Below are positions 34,605 to 45,924 of a DNA stretch of 64,000 nt, one piece after another. The position numbers and the translations under genes were made by a program. Below the pieces are notes generated by a model. It searched no databases, was not told where the DNA came from, and was given only the letters and a program-made list of their open reading frames with translations. The stretch covers positions 1,842,219-1,906,218 of the forward strand of contig JAOWBW010000104.1 in the NCBI GenBank assembly GCA_026119855.1, written 5' to 3'. Numbering within the stretch: position 1 is the stretch's first letter; every line of letters starts with the position of its first letter. This DNA comes from Campanula takesimana (lineage: Eukaryota; Streptophyta; Magnoliopsida; Asterales; Campanulaceae).

Positions 34605-36970
34605 CTATTTAGAGTCATCGCCAGCAGCATTGTGCCCATCCCCGCTGCCACTCTCAGTCTCCTCGTCATCATCAGACTCTTCCTCAAACTCCTCGACCGT
34701 GATCTCATGGCGGCGTCTCTTTGACACCTGCGCCGAGGAACTGGTACCGCTGCGGCTGAAGCTCCTGCTCAACGACTGCCTCGCTGAGGTGACAACGTCA
34801 ATGAAAGCGTCATCAACATCTAAAGCAGCCTCTCTATAACCACGTCCCATGCCATGAGCACCCCAAACAGCTCCTCTCACAGCTCTAGACACTGTCCCTA
34901 CAGCTTCCCTAGTCAGGTTCGCCATGTCTCTGCACAGCTCCAACACCTTCTCCTCCAGATGACGTAGTCTGCTCCGCATCCCCTTGTTCTGGCGGCCTAT
35001 ATACCTGTAAGGAGCTACGGGCACCTGTCACAGCAGAAACAAGAAACTACATCAGTGTGCTGAAATAAAAGAGACTGGAACAGAAAATGGGTCATGATCG
35101 GAAATGTACAGAAAGAATACAATCATACCACAACAGTCTGGGCAGGAGGCTCCCTCTCCGGTGACATCTCCTCAGGGACGATCTCCCTCTACTCCTCAAC
35201 AACGCCAAAGTTCGAGTACGTGTAGTACGAAGGAGGCAAAGGGGGATCAAAGCAATAACCTGCATCGATGGGATAGAACTGAGCAGAAGTCGAGGGGGCG
35301 GGTTTTGTTCCTCAAGGGTCAGCATACGTAAAGCCCTGCATCAAATGGATAGCCCTGAAGATGCCGTAATCTTGATAAGGAAAGATGAAAGGGGAAGCAT
35401 CAACCCCTCCCATGTACATGGCCCTATCCGCCTCAGACAACGCTTCCCAATTGAGAGGGCAGAAAGGAGGAAAGTATGGAACCGCAGGCCTAGGCGGGTT
35501 ATGGTAATCCACCACCTGGCTCCCATGCTGCCAGTATACTCTCTCCCCCAGGTACATAGCCATGCACTCCACAGAGCTCATCAGAAGCCTCGAGCGTGTG
35601 GGTAGCAAGGTGTGCTCTATGCTACCATATATCGGTCTCCAAGGAAACAGCGACTGAGACACAAACTCGGGCCTCAGGTTGTCCAGATACGGCCTGGCTG
35701 AAACCAAGCTAATGGGGGTGGTGTCGGTCTTCACATTTCTGGCCTTGTAAGACCACCTCGCACAGTCGGGATGCAGGGGCTGACCCTCCCTCTCAATCCG
35801 GAAGTCTCTCATGCCCAGAATGGCAAAAGCCCACAGTTGCAAACAGAAACAAAGACATGATTAATGACAGTCAAACAGTGCAGATAAAGGCAGGGATCTA
35901 AAAAGGGCAAAGCGGTGAATGTACCTCTCAAGAAAGAGAAAAACCAGTGAGAGCTCCTAGTCGAACGACTAGTCAAGTCCATGCCGTGATAACAGGTAGC
36001 CAGACCCGCAGCGGCCCAGTTATACTGAGCAGTCCAACAGGGACAAAGCAGCAGAACATCCCCCATTCGCAAACAGGGTATGGGACAAGGCAAACCAAAT
36101 AAAGCACCAGGCCACCGCCTTGACCCTGTCAGCGGTAACACCCCGAGACTCAGCCGCAAGGACGCTAAAGTAAGCTCGGATTCTCCCCCAAGTCACTTGG
36201 GAATTCTTCACCACGAACTCACAGTCGACCAAAGCCAACAGCTCAGCAAGCGTCCAAGCAGTCCCCCTCACACAACAAGGGACGGGCACTCCATAAAAAG
36301 GCAAGCCGGTCAAAGCCGTAAAGTCGGTAGGTAGGGGTCGTAGTCACTTCACCCATCGACAAGTGAAATGTGTGAGTGGTATCACACCATCTCTCCCTCA
36401 AATCCTGAACCACATCCGGATCATTCTTCAGTGAAAGCAAACTAGTAATGAAAGGGACGAAGCACGTAGCTGCAACCCGAGCCCGTACATTCTCGGGCAA
36501 CTTCTTCCATACAGAAACAGGTGCCTGAGCCCCGCCTTGAATCTCAGACAGAAGAGCCCATCTCTGCAAAGAAACAAAGAAAAATTCGTCAGCATAACGG
36601 CTCGAAGATGGCCAAACCCAACATGAAAGAAATCCAACAACATGGCAAATTCACAACGTGCAAACAAGTGTGTGAACATGTAAATGGGTGTCCAAGCATT
36701 CCTTTCGCAACAAATCAACAATGGCAACAACATGCAGCCATGATCAACAAAAGTTACTGCATCAGTATTACGGGCAACAACGATACGGCCCCAAAATGCG
36801 AAAAATTGACAAAGGAAGGGTGGGATTCTTACCAATACCGCAGAAACAAAGTGGGAGATATGCGTATGAGACTCATAGGTAAGCAATCTAGGGTCCATGG
36901 CCTCAACCCTGATTTTGGCCTCCTCGCCCATTGGCATCTCGAAAGGAGGAGTTTGATGAGAACTCGACAT
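34605..36970 (-). pseudogene. Antisense Plant Mobile Domain (PMD) gene in Tat-3
   Basis: Exon 1 is 36,970-36,833 (MSSSHQTPPFEMPMGEE), with donor GTAAGAATCC. Exon 2 starts at 36,563 after TTTGCAG. It encodes RERWCDTTHTFHLSMGEV and DFTALTGLPFYGVPV, the hallmark of the plant mobile domain shared with MAIN/MAIL1. YNWAAAGLATCYHGM and a further exon from about 35,842 (LWAFAILGMRDF) complete the domain. An acidic, serine-rich tail lies at 35,024-34,605. A 4-bp duplication near 36,330, a frameshift near 36,035 and stops at 35,312 and about 35,190 break it. Host PMD proteins act in gene silencing and genome stability; a role here is inferred only. Confidence 0.75.
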
Positions 36971-37127
36971 GATTTCTCGATAGAATGGTCTTAAATGGAC
37001 AAAGGAAATGTTTTGGGATGTTTTTCTCACGAAATTTTGACTCAGAATATGGAGAGTTTGGGCAATTTTTGAACACAGTCCGAACAGAATGGACAGTTTC
37101 TGGACTTATGTGCTGAACTTATGCGCA

Positions 37128-37205
37128 ATGCGCGCGCCTCCCACCACCTTCCTGGAACGCGGGCGCGTCTCACAGCCGCTCCCGGACGTGGGCGCCTCCC
37201 GTGTC
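37128..37205 (-). promoter_or_regulatory. GC-rich module upstream of the PMD gene
   Basis: GCGCGCCTCC, CGCGGGCGCGTCTC and GTGGGCGCCTCC are spaced about 20-25 bp. The same three-part layout occurs in the Tat-3 LTR (39,347-39,417) and upstream of the small antisense ORF. No convincing TATA box is seen between it and the PMD start. Confidence 0.5.
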
Positions 37206-37544
37206 CTGTCAGGCCCAGGTGTAAGTTCCCATGCAGGAATAAATACATCACATCAATGTTCCTCCAACTCCCATCCAAGTTTTCAGCTCCACCTTGGGCA
37301 TTTCAAGTATAAAAACTCCGCAACGGACATCATTAAATACGACGGTTAAAAAATTCAAGGTCAATCTCGGCATTCTCTCCCCTAAAGGGAAAACATCTTT
37401 TCGGTCCGCAGTCAACTGTGCCTGCACCCCATAAAAGTTATAAAGTCAACAGAAAGTGCGGCTCCGAACATCATACATCAGATACAGCTACAAACAGCAA
37501 TTCGGTTCATGGTGAACCACTGAAATCACCACTTCTGAAGCAAC

Positions 37545-38990
37545 ATAGCGGATTCACTAACGGATTCGTCAACCGGGTTCACAAACGGACTCATTCAATG
37601 GATTCACAAGCGGATTCACTAACGGATTCGTCAACAGGGTTCACAAACGGACTCATTCAATGGATTCACAAACGGATTCATTAAGCGGATTCACTAACGG
37701 ATTTGTCAACCAGGGTTCACAAACGGACTCATTCAATGGATTCACAAACGGATTCATCAAGCGGATTCACTAACGGATTCGTCAACCGGGTTCACAAACG
37801 GACTCATTCAATGGATTCACAAACAGATTCATCAAGCGGATTCACTAACGGATTCGTCAACCAGAGTTCACAAACGGACTCATTCAATGGATTCACAAAC
37901 GGATTCATCAAGCGGATTTACTAACGTATTCGTCAACCGGGTTCACAAGCGGACTCATTCAATGGATTCACAAATGGATTCATCAAGCGGATTCACTAAC
38001 GGATTCGTCAACCAGGGTTCACAAACGGACTCATTCAATGGATTCACAAACGAATTCATCAAGCGAACTCACTAACAGATTCGTCAACCGGGTTCACAAA
38101 CGGACTCATTCAATGGATTCACAAACGGATTCATCAAGCGGATTCACTAACGGATTCGTCAACCAGGGTTCACAAACGGACTCATTCAATGGATTCACAA
38201 ACGGATTTATCAAGCGAACTCACTAACAGATTCGTCAACCGGGTTCACAAACGGACTCATTCAATGGATTCACAAACGGATTCATCAAGCGGATTCACTA
38301 ACGGATTCGTCAACCAGGGTTCACAAACGGACTCATTCAATGGATTCACAAACGGATTTATCAAGCGGATTCACTAACGGATTCGTCAACCAGGGTTCAC
38401 AAACGGACTCATTCAATGGATTCACAAACGGATTCATCAAGCGGATTCACTAATGGATTCGTCAACGGGTTCACAAACGGACTCATTTAATGGATTCTCA
38501 AAGGGATTCATCAAGCGGATTAACTAACAGATTCGTCAACCAGGGTCCACAAACGGACTCATTCAATGGATTCACAAACGGACTCATTCAATGGATTCAA
38601 AAACGGATTCATCAAGCGGATTCACTAATGGATTCGTCAACCGGGTTCACAAACAGACCCATTCAATGGATTCACAAACGGATTTACTAACGGATTCGTC
38701 AGCTAGGGTTCACAAACGAACTCATTCAATGGATTCACAAACGGATTCATCAAGCGGATTCACTAACGGATTCGTCAATCGGGTCACAAACGGACTCATT
38801 CAATGGATTCACAAACGGATTCATCAAGCGGATTCACTAACGGATTTGGCCAACGGGTTCACCAATGGACCTAGCCATCGGATTCACAAACAGATTCGAT
38901 GAATGGACTCACAGACGGGTTCAACAAATGGATTCAGCCGGCGGATTCACAAACGGATTCAGCGACGGATTCACAAACGGATCATGCCAC
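37545..38990 (+). repeat. 75/76-bp tandem array, 151-bp higher-order unit
   Basis: Built of ~15-bp subunits such as GGATTCACAAAC, GGATTCATCAAGC and GGATTCGTCAACC. Pairs of 75- and 76-bp units make a 151-bp period, seen in the regular spacing of identical frames (37,887, 38,038, 38,189). About 18 units; the right end is more degenerate. It lies between the antisense genes and the polypurine tract. The open frames are repeat artefacts. Confidence 0.85.
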
Positions 38991-39140
38991 CTCCTCTATC
39001 AACAAAAGCCGCTCACACAGGAAGCGCACCCCTACCTCTCGCAATTTCAAATTCTTGCTTTCATCGAGTCTTTGCTTTTTCTTGGTGATGTCCTCGGCGG
39101 ATGTCTTTCTTTCGTCGACGCGTTTTGCTTTGCAATCCAC

Positions 39141-39155
39141 GCCGCCGAGGGGCTC
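39141..39155 (+). promoter_or_regulatory. Polypurine tract of Tat-3
   Basis: GCCGCCGAGGGGCTC precedes TGTAGACACC. Confidence 0.75.
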
Positions 39156-40162
39156 TGTAGACACCCCGCCATGGACCGCTCACCCCGATTGCACATTTGA
39201 TTTTGTGTTTTTTCCTATTTTATGTGTTTTCCGTTAGTTTCTGTTACTTTTTTTTAAGTTCCTGACTGACTCCGTTAAGTCCAGGGACGAAACTGAATAA
39301 CAGGGCTGACTTTCTAGTCCATTCTGTCAAAAAAGCCATTTCAAAGTCGCGCGCCTCCGCCCGTAGGGGTCAGAAGCGTGCGCGTCCCGCCTCCAAGGTA
39401 GGGGGCGCGCGCACCTGGACGTCAGTTACAGATTTTCTCCAAGAATCCCTCCCTTGCTCATTTTTACATGATTTTGCCCGGGAAAGATTTCTTGGTGACT
39501 GCGTTTTGGTACCAAAAACATCTCTTTTACAACTATATAAACCCCTCTAATTTACCATTGAAAAGGATGACTTTTTGTGACTAGGAGGAGTTTTTGTGAC
39601 TAAGAAAACTATACACAAACCATTTCCAAGACATTTCTAAGGCAATTCACCAAGAAGTGTTTGAAGTCACTTGAAGTTTAGGTAAAACTCTATTTCTCTC
39701 CTCCCTCTCTACTTCATATCTTCTCTCTTTCTTTTACTTTAATCAAATGTGCAATCACCCAAATCATTTTGGGACATGACACCAAAGATCGCTTCATTCC
39801 ATTGAAGTTGGTCAAGGAGTTATCTCCCTACATTCAAAACCCCATTTTTTAACCCCCCCCCCTTTTTTTTTAATCATAATCAAAGAATAGGAAGAACATT
39901 TTACTTATTTAGACTTTGAACAAGCAAGACCAACATTAGTTGGGCGAAATGGGTGTTTAAGTACTTCCCATCTCGTAACCTAACCCCCGAACCTCCATAA
40001 CAAGAATCTCTGTTTTCGTACTAAAACTTAGGCTAAACTATTAGATTTTTCTTATGTTCCGTAAAAAACATAGGTGACGACTCTAAAACACTAATAGACA
40101 TCCTAGGATCCGCCCGCGAGGCTCTAGCCAAGCGAGCGTGGGCTCCGCCGGGGGTATCTACA
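39156..40162 (+). repeat. 3' LTR of Tat-3
   Basis: It runs from TGTAGACACC to GGTATCTACA, 1,007 bp, the only LTR of this family in the window. It has a GC-rich module at 39,347-39,417 and TATATAAA near 39,534. The sequence changes to copia B LTR at 40,163. Confidence 0.85.
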
Positions 40163-41536
40163 GATGGAGCTTTAAAAAAATTCGGATCTTGAAAACTTCG
40201 TTCTTCAAGAATTGATCTTCTCCAAGCTTTCTTCAAGTCTTGATCCTAGGAACACGAAATAGAAGATGATTTAAGCAATCACCCACTATGGATATCCACA
40301 CGCGAACGAATATTAAGAATTCCTTCTTAATCTTGACTGCTAGATCCAAAAGGGGCTATATGAATTTATGAATTATTGATCTTGATTCTCAATCTTGATC
40401 AATGAAATTGTTTCTCCAAACAACTAGATTCATCATCTTCAATGGCTGATGAAAAGATGTTTATATAGGTCTTAGTCCTTAACCCTTAAGGACTTAGGAA
40501 ACCTAAATCCCATCACTTAATTATGCCGCAAGTTTTCTGGCCAGACAGCACTGGCACGGTCGTGCCCTAAAACCGGCATAGTTGTGCCAAATGGTGCGCC
40601 AGTCACTTGACTTTGGCCGATTTATGGCACGGTCGTGCTTTATATTCGGCACGACCGTGGTTTATGTCTAGCACGGTCGTGCCAGACCAAAATTCTTCCA
40701 TTTTTCCCTTTTAACAATTCGTTCTCTTGTGTGTGACCCCATAGGATTATATCAAGTTGGCAATGAGTCCAAACACATTTTGTTCTCATAAATCATGAGC
40801 GGACCCTAGCAGTCCTCATGATTACCTAAATGATATAACTTGTCAAAGTTCATGAATCCTTTGTAGAACATATCACAATCCTTTTGTCCTAAGATGTCAT
40901 TGAACGTAAGCCATGGTCAATGGTCAACTTACAATGTCCAATACTTTATCGATCCCGAATAGTTTGATAATGCAAATGATATCGATCTTATCAATTCATT
41001 TTGAGCATGGCCATGCATTTCATCAAAACTATTCATCGAGGGGCCCAAGCCTGACATCTCTCATAAAGAGGGACAAATCCTATCTTGACTTATTACACTT
41101 CCCTAAATAGCTTCGATCATGCCAATCATATCCTTTATAATTATTTGGTTAAGAGTAACATTTGAATATGTCAAACATGATCTCCATTATGTGGAAGATC
41201 GCAATAATCTCAAGTCTAAGGATTCCAATGATATAACTATTAGAGGTTTAATTATGACATTATGACCATGACATAAACCTCATCTTGGGTCATGTCCAGT
41301 ATATGTTCACCAACATGTACCCATAAGTTTAACTTGTATCCAATACACATAATCATCATATGATTATCTAATTAAACTTAACTTGTTCTTCATAAGTACT
41401 AGGGACGGGGATTATCATAACAAAACATGTAATAACAAATAATAATCCAAAACATCTCTTTATATAATTGAAAAAGTGATAACAAACATTGACAAATAAC
41501 GTGCTAAAAGACATGCCTAGGGCATACACACCAACA
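40163..41536 (-). repeat. 5' LTR of copia B, truncated
   Basis: It matches 613-1,989 with scattered differences; the first ~103 bases of the left copy have no counterpart here. It carries the GGCACG/CGTGCC repeats and TATATAAA on the minus strand. It ends CCAACA, followed by CAATA. Confidence 0.9.
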
Positions 41537-41898
41537 CAATATTCGCTAGAACCTCATCATCTAGTTGCCTGATGATTTTAGAGTGGTCATTTACATCCAG
41601 CTTTATCAAATCCGTGGCTCTTCTCGGCTGCCTTTGTTTCTTGCTCTGATACCTCTGCTATTGCCGATGGAGTAGCTCATGTGGTTGGTGCTTTACCCTT
41701 GGGATCTTCTCTTTCCCCAATTGCAGCTTCCACTGGTTGCCATAAATCCTTATCCCTTAACAAGGCCTTCATCTTGATCAGCCAGAGTGAAAACTATTAT
41801 TTCCATTGAACTTGTCGATCGAATCTGCTCATTAACCCATCTTCTTATTTTGCAGCGAAAACCCCTCATATCTCAAAACCAATCAACTTTGATGTCAA
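41537..41898 (-). pseudogene. Copia A relic, 5' part of gag and leader
   Basis: On the minus strand, from about 41,670 down to the CAATA site, a weak Gag-like frame ends where the fragment at 509 begins. Near 41,885-41,899 TTGACATCAAAG may be a decayed primer-binding site. The region is old and has many stops. Confidence 0.45.
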
Positions 41899-41899
41899 T

Positions 41900-42600
41900 T
41901 GTAAGAGCAATAAGGAGACTGATGGCCAAAAGCGATAAAATAATCAAACACAAGGACACCTGATTTTACGTGGTTCACCAAATTTAGTAGGACCATGAGG
42001 AGGGGAGAAAATATTATTATCATTGGAGAAAGAAACAATACAAGATAACACTAATCTACCTTACACGAATTTTGGTCACAAATTCTTGCGTGTGCAAACC
42101 CTAGATCTAAAATTACGGATCTCTTTCTTTTTTAGCAAAAGAACTTATGATTATGGTAGGAGAAGAAAAGCTATGAATACTTTCTTAATCCCGAACCCTA
42201 ATCTCAATATGAGTAGTTGATCACTGTCCATAAAACAACAACAAAACCATCGCCTAGGCCCAAATGCCTTGGCACAGTCGCACACTTTTGGTTGGCACGC
42301 CCTTCATTTTTCCCAGAAAGTCTTGCATTGGCCAAATCCCAACTGCGCGGTCGTACTTGCAATCTTGCACGCCTATGCGATTTGTCCAGAAGCCACCCTC
42401 AAACTGACACCTTTGGCATGACCGTGCCACTTTGTAAGCAAGACCGTGCCGATCCTCCAGTCACAAGAATTTCGCGATTTAATATTATCTAATCCTCTAA
42501 GCTAGTGTCCAACTTCAAAGGCACTAACCCAACCATAATATGATGCACAAGATTTAAACTCCAAAATTTTAAGATCTAGACTAACCAACTGATGTAATAT
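41900..42600 (-). repeat. Possible LTR of copia A
   Basis: Position next to the presumed primer-binding site and a TGTAAGAG edge suggest an LTR. It holds GC-rich phrases like GGCATGACCGTGCC and AAGACCGTGCC, of the same style as the copia B LTR. No second copy is in the window, so the limits are uncertain. Confidence 0.4.
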
Positions 42601-42783
42601 TAAAAGTCAAAAGTCTTTCTTAGAAAACAACTTTTATTTGTAGTTTTTTTTATCCTTTTATTTTCTAAAATAGCTTTGCTAACTTTAGAAAATCATTTTT
42701 TTTTAAATAGCCTTCCTAAGTCATACGCCTTCCATTTCATTTTAAATTGTAGAAATATTTATCGTACACGAAGAAGAAGTATA

Positions 42784-43322
42784 CTTCTTCTGCCCCAGTG
42801 TAGGTCACACTTTTATTTTAGATAATGTGCATGTGATATACTCCTTCCGTCCCATTTCAAATTGCAAAAGTTGCCAAAAAAGGTGTCCCAACTAAAATTA
42901 CAAAATCCAAAAATGGCAAGTTTTAACTCACTTGCACGCTCACATCCACTAACCCACTAACTATTCTCTACCCCACCTTCTCTCTCCCACTCAACTATCA
43001 ACACTCACAACACATCACCTTTTTCACTTTTTCCCTTAATCCTCGTGCCAACCTAGTATTTGCAATTTGAAATGGGACGGAGGGAGTAAGTGTTGTGAGT
43101 ATAGAAAGTAAAGTAACATAAAACTGTGGGGTAAGGAATAAATGAAAATATTGTTGTTGTGAGTGCAAGTGAGTCACATTGAATAAAGAAGTATGTTAAA
43201 GTTTCTATTCAAGAAAATGTACATTTTTTAAGTTTTTAGGGGATACCATTTTGAGTTAAAAGAGTGTAACTTATAATGGGCAAGAGGGGGTGTAATATTA
43301 AGATATTACAGCAAGAGGGGGT
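42784..43322. mobile_element. Outer MITE-like element with nested MITE
   Basis: The left edge reads CTTCTTCTGCCCCAGTG and further AAGGTCACACTTTT-type sequence. The right edge reads AAAAGAGTGTAAC and GGGCAAGAGGGGG, roughly inverted. A Stowaway-like MITE (42,841-43,086) sits inside. A 31-bp piece at the right edge is duplicated in tandem (43,280-43,341). Confidence 0.4.
42841..43086. mobile_element. Stowaway-like MITE
   Basis: 246 bp. Ends CTCCTTCCGTCCC and GGGACGGAGGGAG, with inverted arms extending to TTTCAAATTGCAAA. TA flanks both ends. This is the Tc1/mariner-derived Stowaway pattern. Confidence 0.85.
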
Positions 43323-43446
43323 GTAATATTAAGATACTAGATTAACGCCCGTGCGATGTATGTGTTCTTTAAGATTGTTATGAATTTTACTTTTAATAAT
43401 CTGTTACATGTTACAATATCTTCATCATTCTATAAATTTATATATT

Positions 43447-43472
43447 AAATAAAATAAAATAAAATAAAATAA
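43447..43472. repeat. (AAAAT)n microsatellite
   Basis: About five AAAAT units in AT-rich intergenic sequence. Confidence 0.8.
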
Positions 43473-43562
43473 ATTCAATTATGGACTCTAATTGATTCAG
43501 CTCAACGATGAATTTATTACACAAAAATATTGAATACAAAGGAATTCATAAATTCTAATCAA

Positions 43563-44990
43563 TGTTAGGCCCAATTGGTAGGAAAATAGGCTAGAGGGGG
43601 GGGGGGGGGGTAAATAGCCTAATAAAAAAAATAATCAAAAGAAACACTTTAAAAAAGCAAAGTCACTAATCGGCAAGCAAGCTATTATCAGTAAGCGCAG
43701 CGGAGAAGATGTGACTTAGTTTGACTCCCACAAAATCAGTAAGAAAGGTTTTGAGAGTTTGGTTTAACTCAAAGTGATTTCTTAAAAGTTCAATGCAGTT
43801 TCAAGAGATTGGTCAATGGAAATTACAATGAATCAGTAAGTAGAATAATGACTTGCCAGTGATAGTGTTCCAACGGCAAAGACAGAACAGTAAAATAGTA
43901 AACACAAAGGACACGATGATTTGGAGAGGTTCACGGTATAAATACTGCTACGTCCTCTACCAAGTTTGGTCAGAACTTGGATTTGGGTTAAGTGCACTAT
44001 CAGTTCACCCTAGTCTATTACAAACATGGCTTTGCCGGTTACAAAGACCTAAACTCTAGGGATCACTAATGGATCGTGATACAAATACTGACCAAGTGTA
44101 TTTGAGCGGCAAGTCCAAATGGATATTATCCCACTCAGGTGTGTGTGTGTGAAAAACTCAATCAATGTATTCCATAAATAATCTATTTTGGGAATACTAA
44201 CAGTATTGATGAGTGTGTGTGCACAAGTGTATGTCCTAATAAATGTCTAATGATATCTGGGCATAGAATGTTTGAGCTTCAATGAATGCTTCAAACTATT
44301 CAAATCTCTTCAATGCACCAACTTTCTTTAATGCTCCGAGTCTTCTATTTATAGATGAGGAGAATGACTTGAGTCTTGAAGAGAAGGGTTGTAAATTTGA
44401 ATTTCCAGCTGGTTAGTTGAGGTGCATTAAATGCGCAATCTTCAGCATTAATGGCGGAGATATGCCGTACACGCATGCCTGCAAAAATCTGATGGGTAAA
44501 GACCCCTTTGTCTCAATCGGTTACCTGCAAAAAGCAAGTAAAAGACAAAGTAGAGCTAGAAGTAGCTCGGTGTCAGACAGGCGCAGAAAACATAGCAGCG
44601 ACAGTTTAACTACTTACAGTAAGTTCGTACAAAAGCAATCGGTAAAGTCAATCAAAGGTATAGAACGATGTAAGCTGGAGATATTCACATGGAGAATATC
44701 TTGAGTTGACTACCAGTAAGATTCAGTTTGTCCTTGCTGATCGTAGAGTTACCGATGGAGTTTGTTGTCAATTGGATATCTCCCTTATCGGCAACTTGGT
44801 TTGATATCTGCTGATTTGTTTTCTGATGCCCTCAAGCTGGTTTGCCTTGAATTGAAGAGTTGAGTTCCACCTGTACTTAGCACGAAGGACCCTAAAGATA
44901 CTAGAAAGGTTCTAATGATAATTGGGGACCCTAAGTGTCTAATATGATTGGGGTGTCTAATATGATTGGGGTTAAGCAATTCTAAGACCT
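43563..44990 (-). repeat. LTR-retroelement relic, possibly a solo LTR
   Basis: TGTTAGGCCCAATTGG followed by a long G run and phrases such as AGCGCAGCGGAG and TTGGAGAGGTTCACGG is the style of a plant LTR read on the minus strand. No second copy, primer-binding site or clear target duplication was found, so limits are approximate. No coding frame. Confidence 0.35.
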
Positions 44991-45915
44991 ATACATATAT
45001 TTGAACAACACAATTCATCTGAGAACGGCAAAAAATATGACTTAAGTGGAATTTTTTAATGCAAGATTATATATAATAATATTAATGTTTTATAAGAAAA
45101 ATAATTATTTATTTTTCACTTAGAGGATAAGTAAAAAAAAACATAGTTGCTACGGCTCCTCCCAATTTTTTAAATGAAAGACATCCAAAAAAAAATGAAT
45201 TATACACACTAATTATTCTAGGCATACATTCTATTTAATTATATTCTGAGATTTGTTTTACATGTTTTTTTAAAAATAAATAACATAATTGTTCAACTAT
45301 TTTAATCAAATTATTAAAAAATCAGAGCAACCATCAATTTTTAATTCTACATTTTCAAACCATTTTTGATTATTTCCTCGTTGTAGTCTTAGCTTTTCTA
45401 ATAGTAGTAACATTTTTATATTCCTAGCAATTACTATTTTAATCATAATAATTAATCATGAATATTAACTACATCAAAATACTATCACCAATTATTATAT
45501 ACAACGAATATGTTGGCATATAAATCAAGTTAAATAGAACATTTAAGAAAATTTAAAAGGACTATTTGTAGTGTTTGAAATTGTGTTTATTAGGGTATGT
45601 AAATAACTTTGGATTGAATAATTAAAATAAATAATGTGAAATGAGTAATTTTAAAAAACAATAACTAATGCCGGTAGTAATAAATTAATTAGTTGTAACT
45701 TAATTAATTGACTTAATAAATGATTGCTGATGTTAATAAGTGGTTTTGGAGAGAAAATTTTGCACCAGAAGCCGTCATGTGACATTGATGATGTCAGCTG
45801 CTTCTGTTTTAGTAATAGTATATAGAAGATTGTGAACATGGGCAAGTAGTAACTAATTTAAACTGCACAATTAACTTTTTAAGCTAACAAATGTAATTAA
45901 TTAGGTGTGAGATTC
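44991..45915. other. AT-rich intergenic region
   Basis: No gene, RNA or repeat could be supported. Confidence 0.5.
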
Positions 45916-45916
45916 C

Positions 45917-45924
45917 TATATAAT
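45917..45924 (+). promoter_or_regulatory. Candidate TATA box of the kinesin gene
   Basis: TATATAAT about 300 bp before the ATG at 46,223. A pyrimidine-rich stretch, an (AACCAA)n run at 46,069-46,092 and a GA-rich leader (46,205-46,222) follow. Position is plausible but untested. Confidence 0.35.

Larger units (their letters stand above)
32995..40162 (+). mobile_element. Tat-3: 5'-truncated Tat element with antisense genes
   Basis: It begins inside the integrase C-terminus and runs through paired hairpins, two antisense ORF regions, a tandem array and polypurine tract to a 3' LTR. The 5' LTR, gag and most of pol are missing. It ends inside the copia B LTR. If the target duplication was GATGG (40,163-40,167), its partner has been lost. 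Confidence 0.8.
510..41536 (-). mobile_element. Copia B: Ty1/copia element expanded by nested insertions
   Basis: Oriented on the minus strand: 5' LTR at 40,163-41,536 (truncated), leader and gag-pol at 6,366-2,004, 3' LTR at 510-1,989. The outer ends are TGTTGG and CCAACA and are flanked by CAATA on both sides. About 34 kb of Tat-lineage gypsy sequence (6,367-40,162) lies inside it. The primer-binding site and the first ~103 bases of the right LTR copy are missing, so a deletion accompanied or followed the nested insertions. All reading frames are broken; it cannot be autonomous. Confidence 0.85.

Noticed and set aside
36521..36994. 157-residue plus-strand frame
   Set aside because: It lies opposite PMD exon 1, intron 1 and exon 2, whose splice signals and domain similarity favour the minus strand.
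37418..38902. Series of plus-strand frames with repeated MDSQTDSSSGFTNGF peptides
   Set aside because: They follow a tandem DNA repeat and restart every 151 bp; all frames stay open for the same reason. No start context or domain supports a protein.
43558..44655. ATCAA flanking a putative solo LTR (43,558 and 44,651)
   Set aside because: The right end would not show the expected TAACA terminus; a 5-base match by chance is likely.
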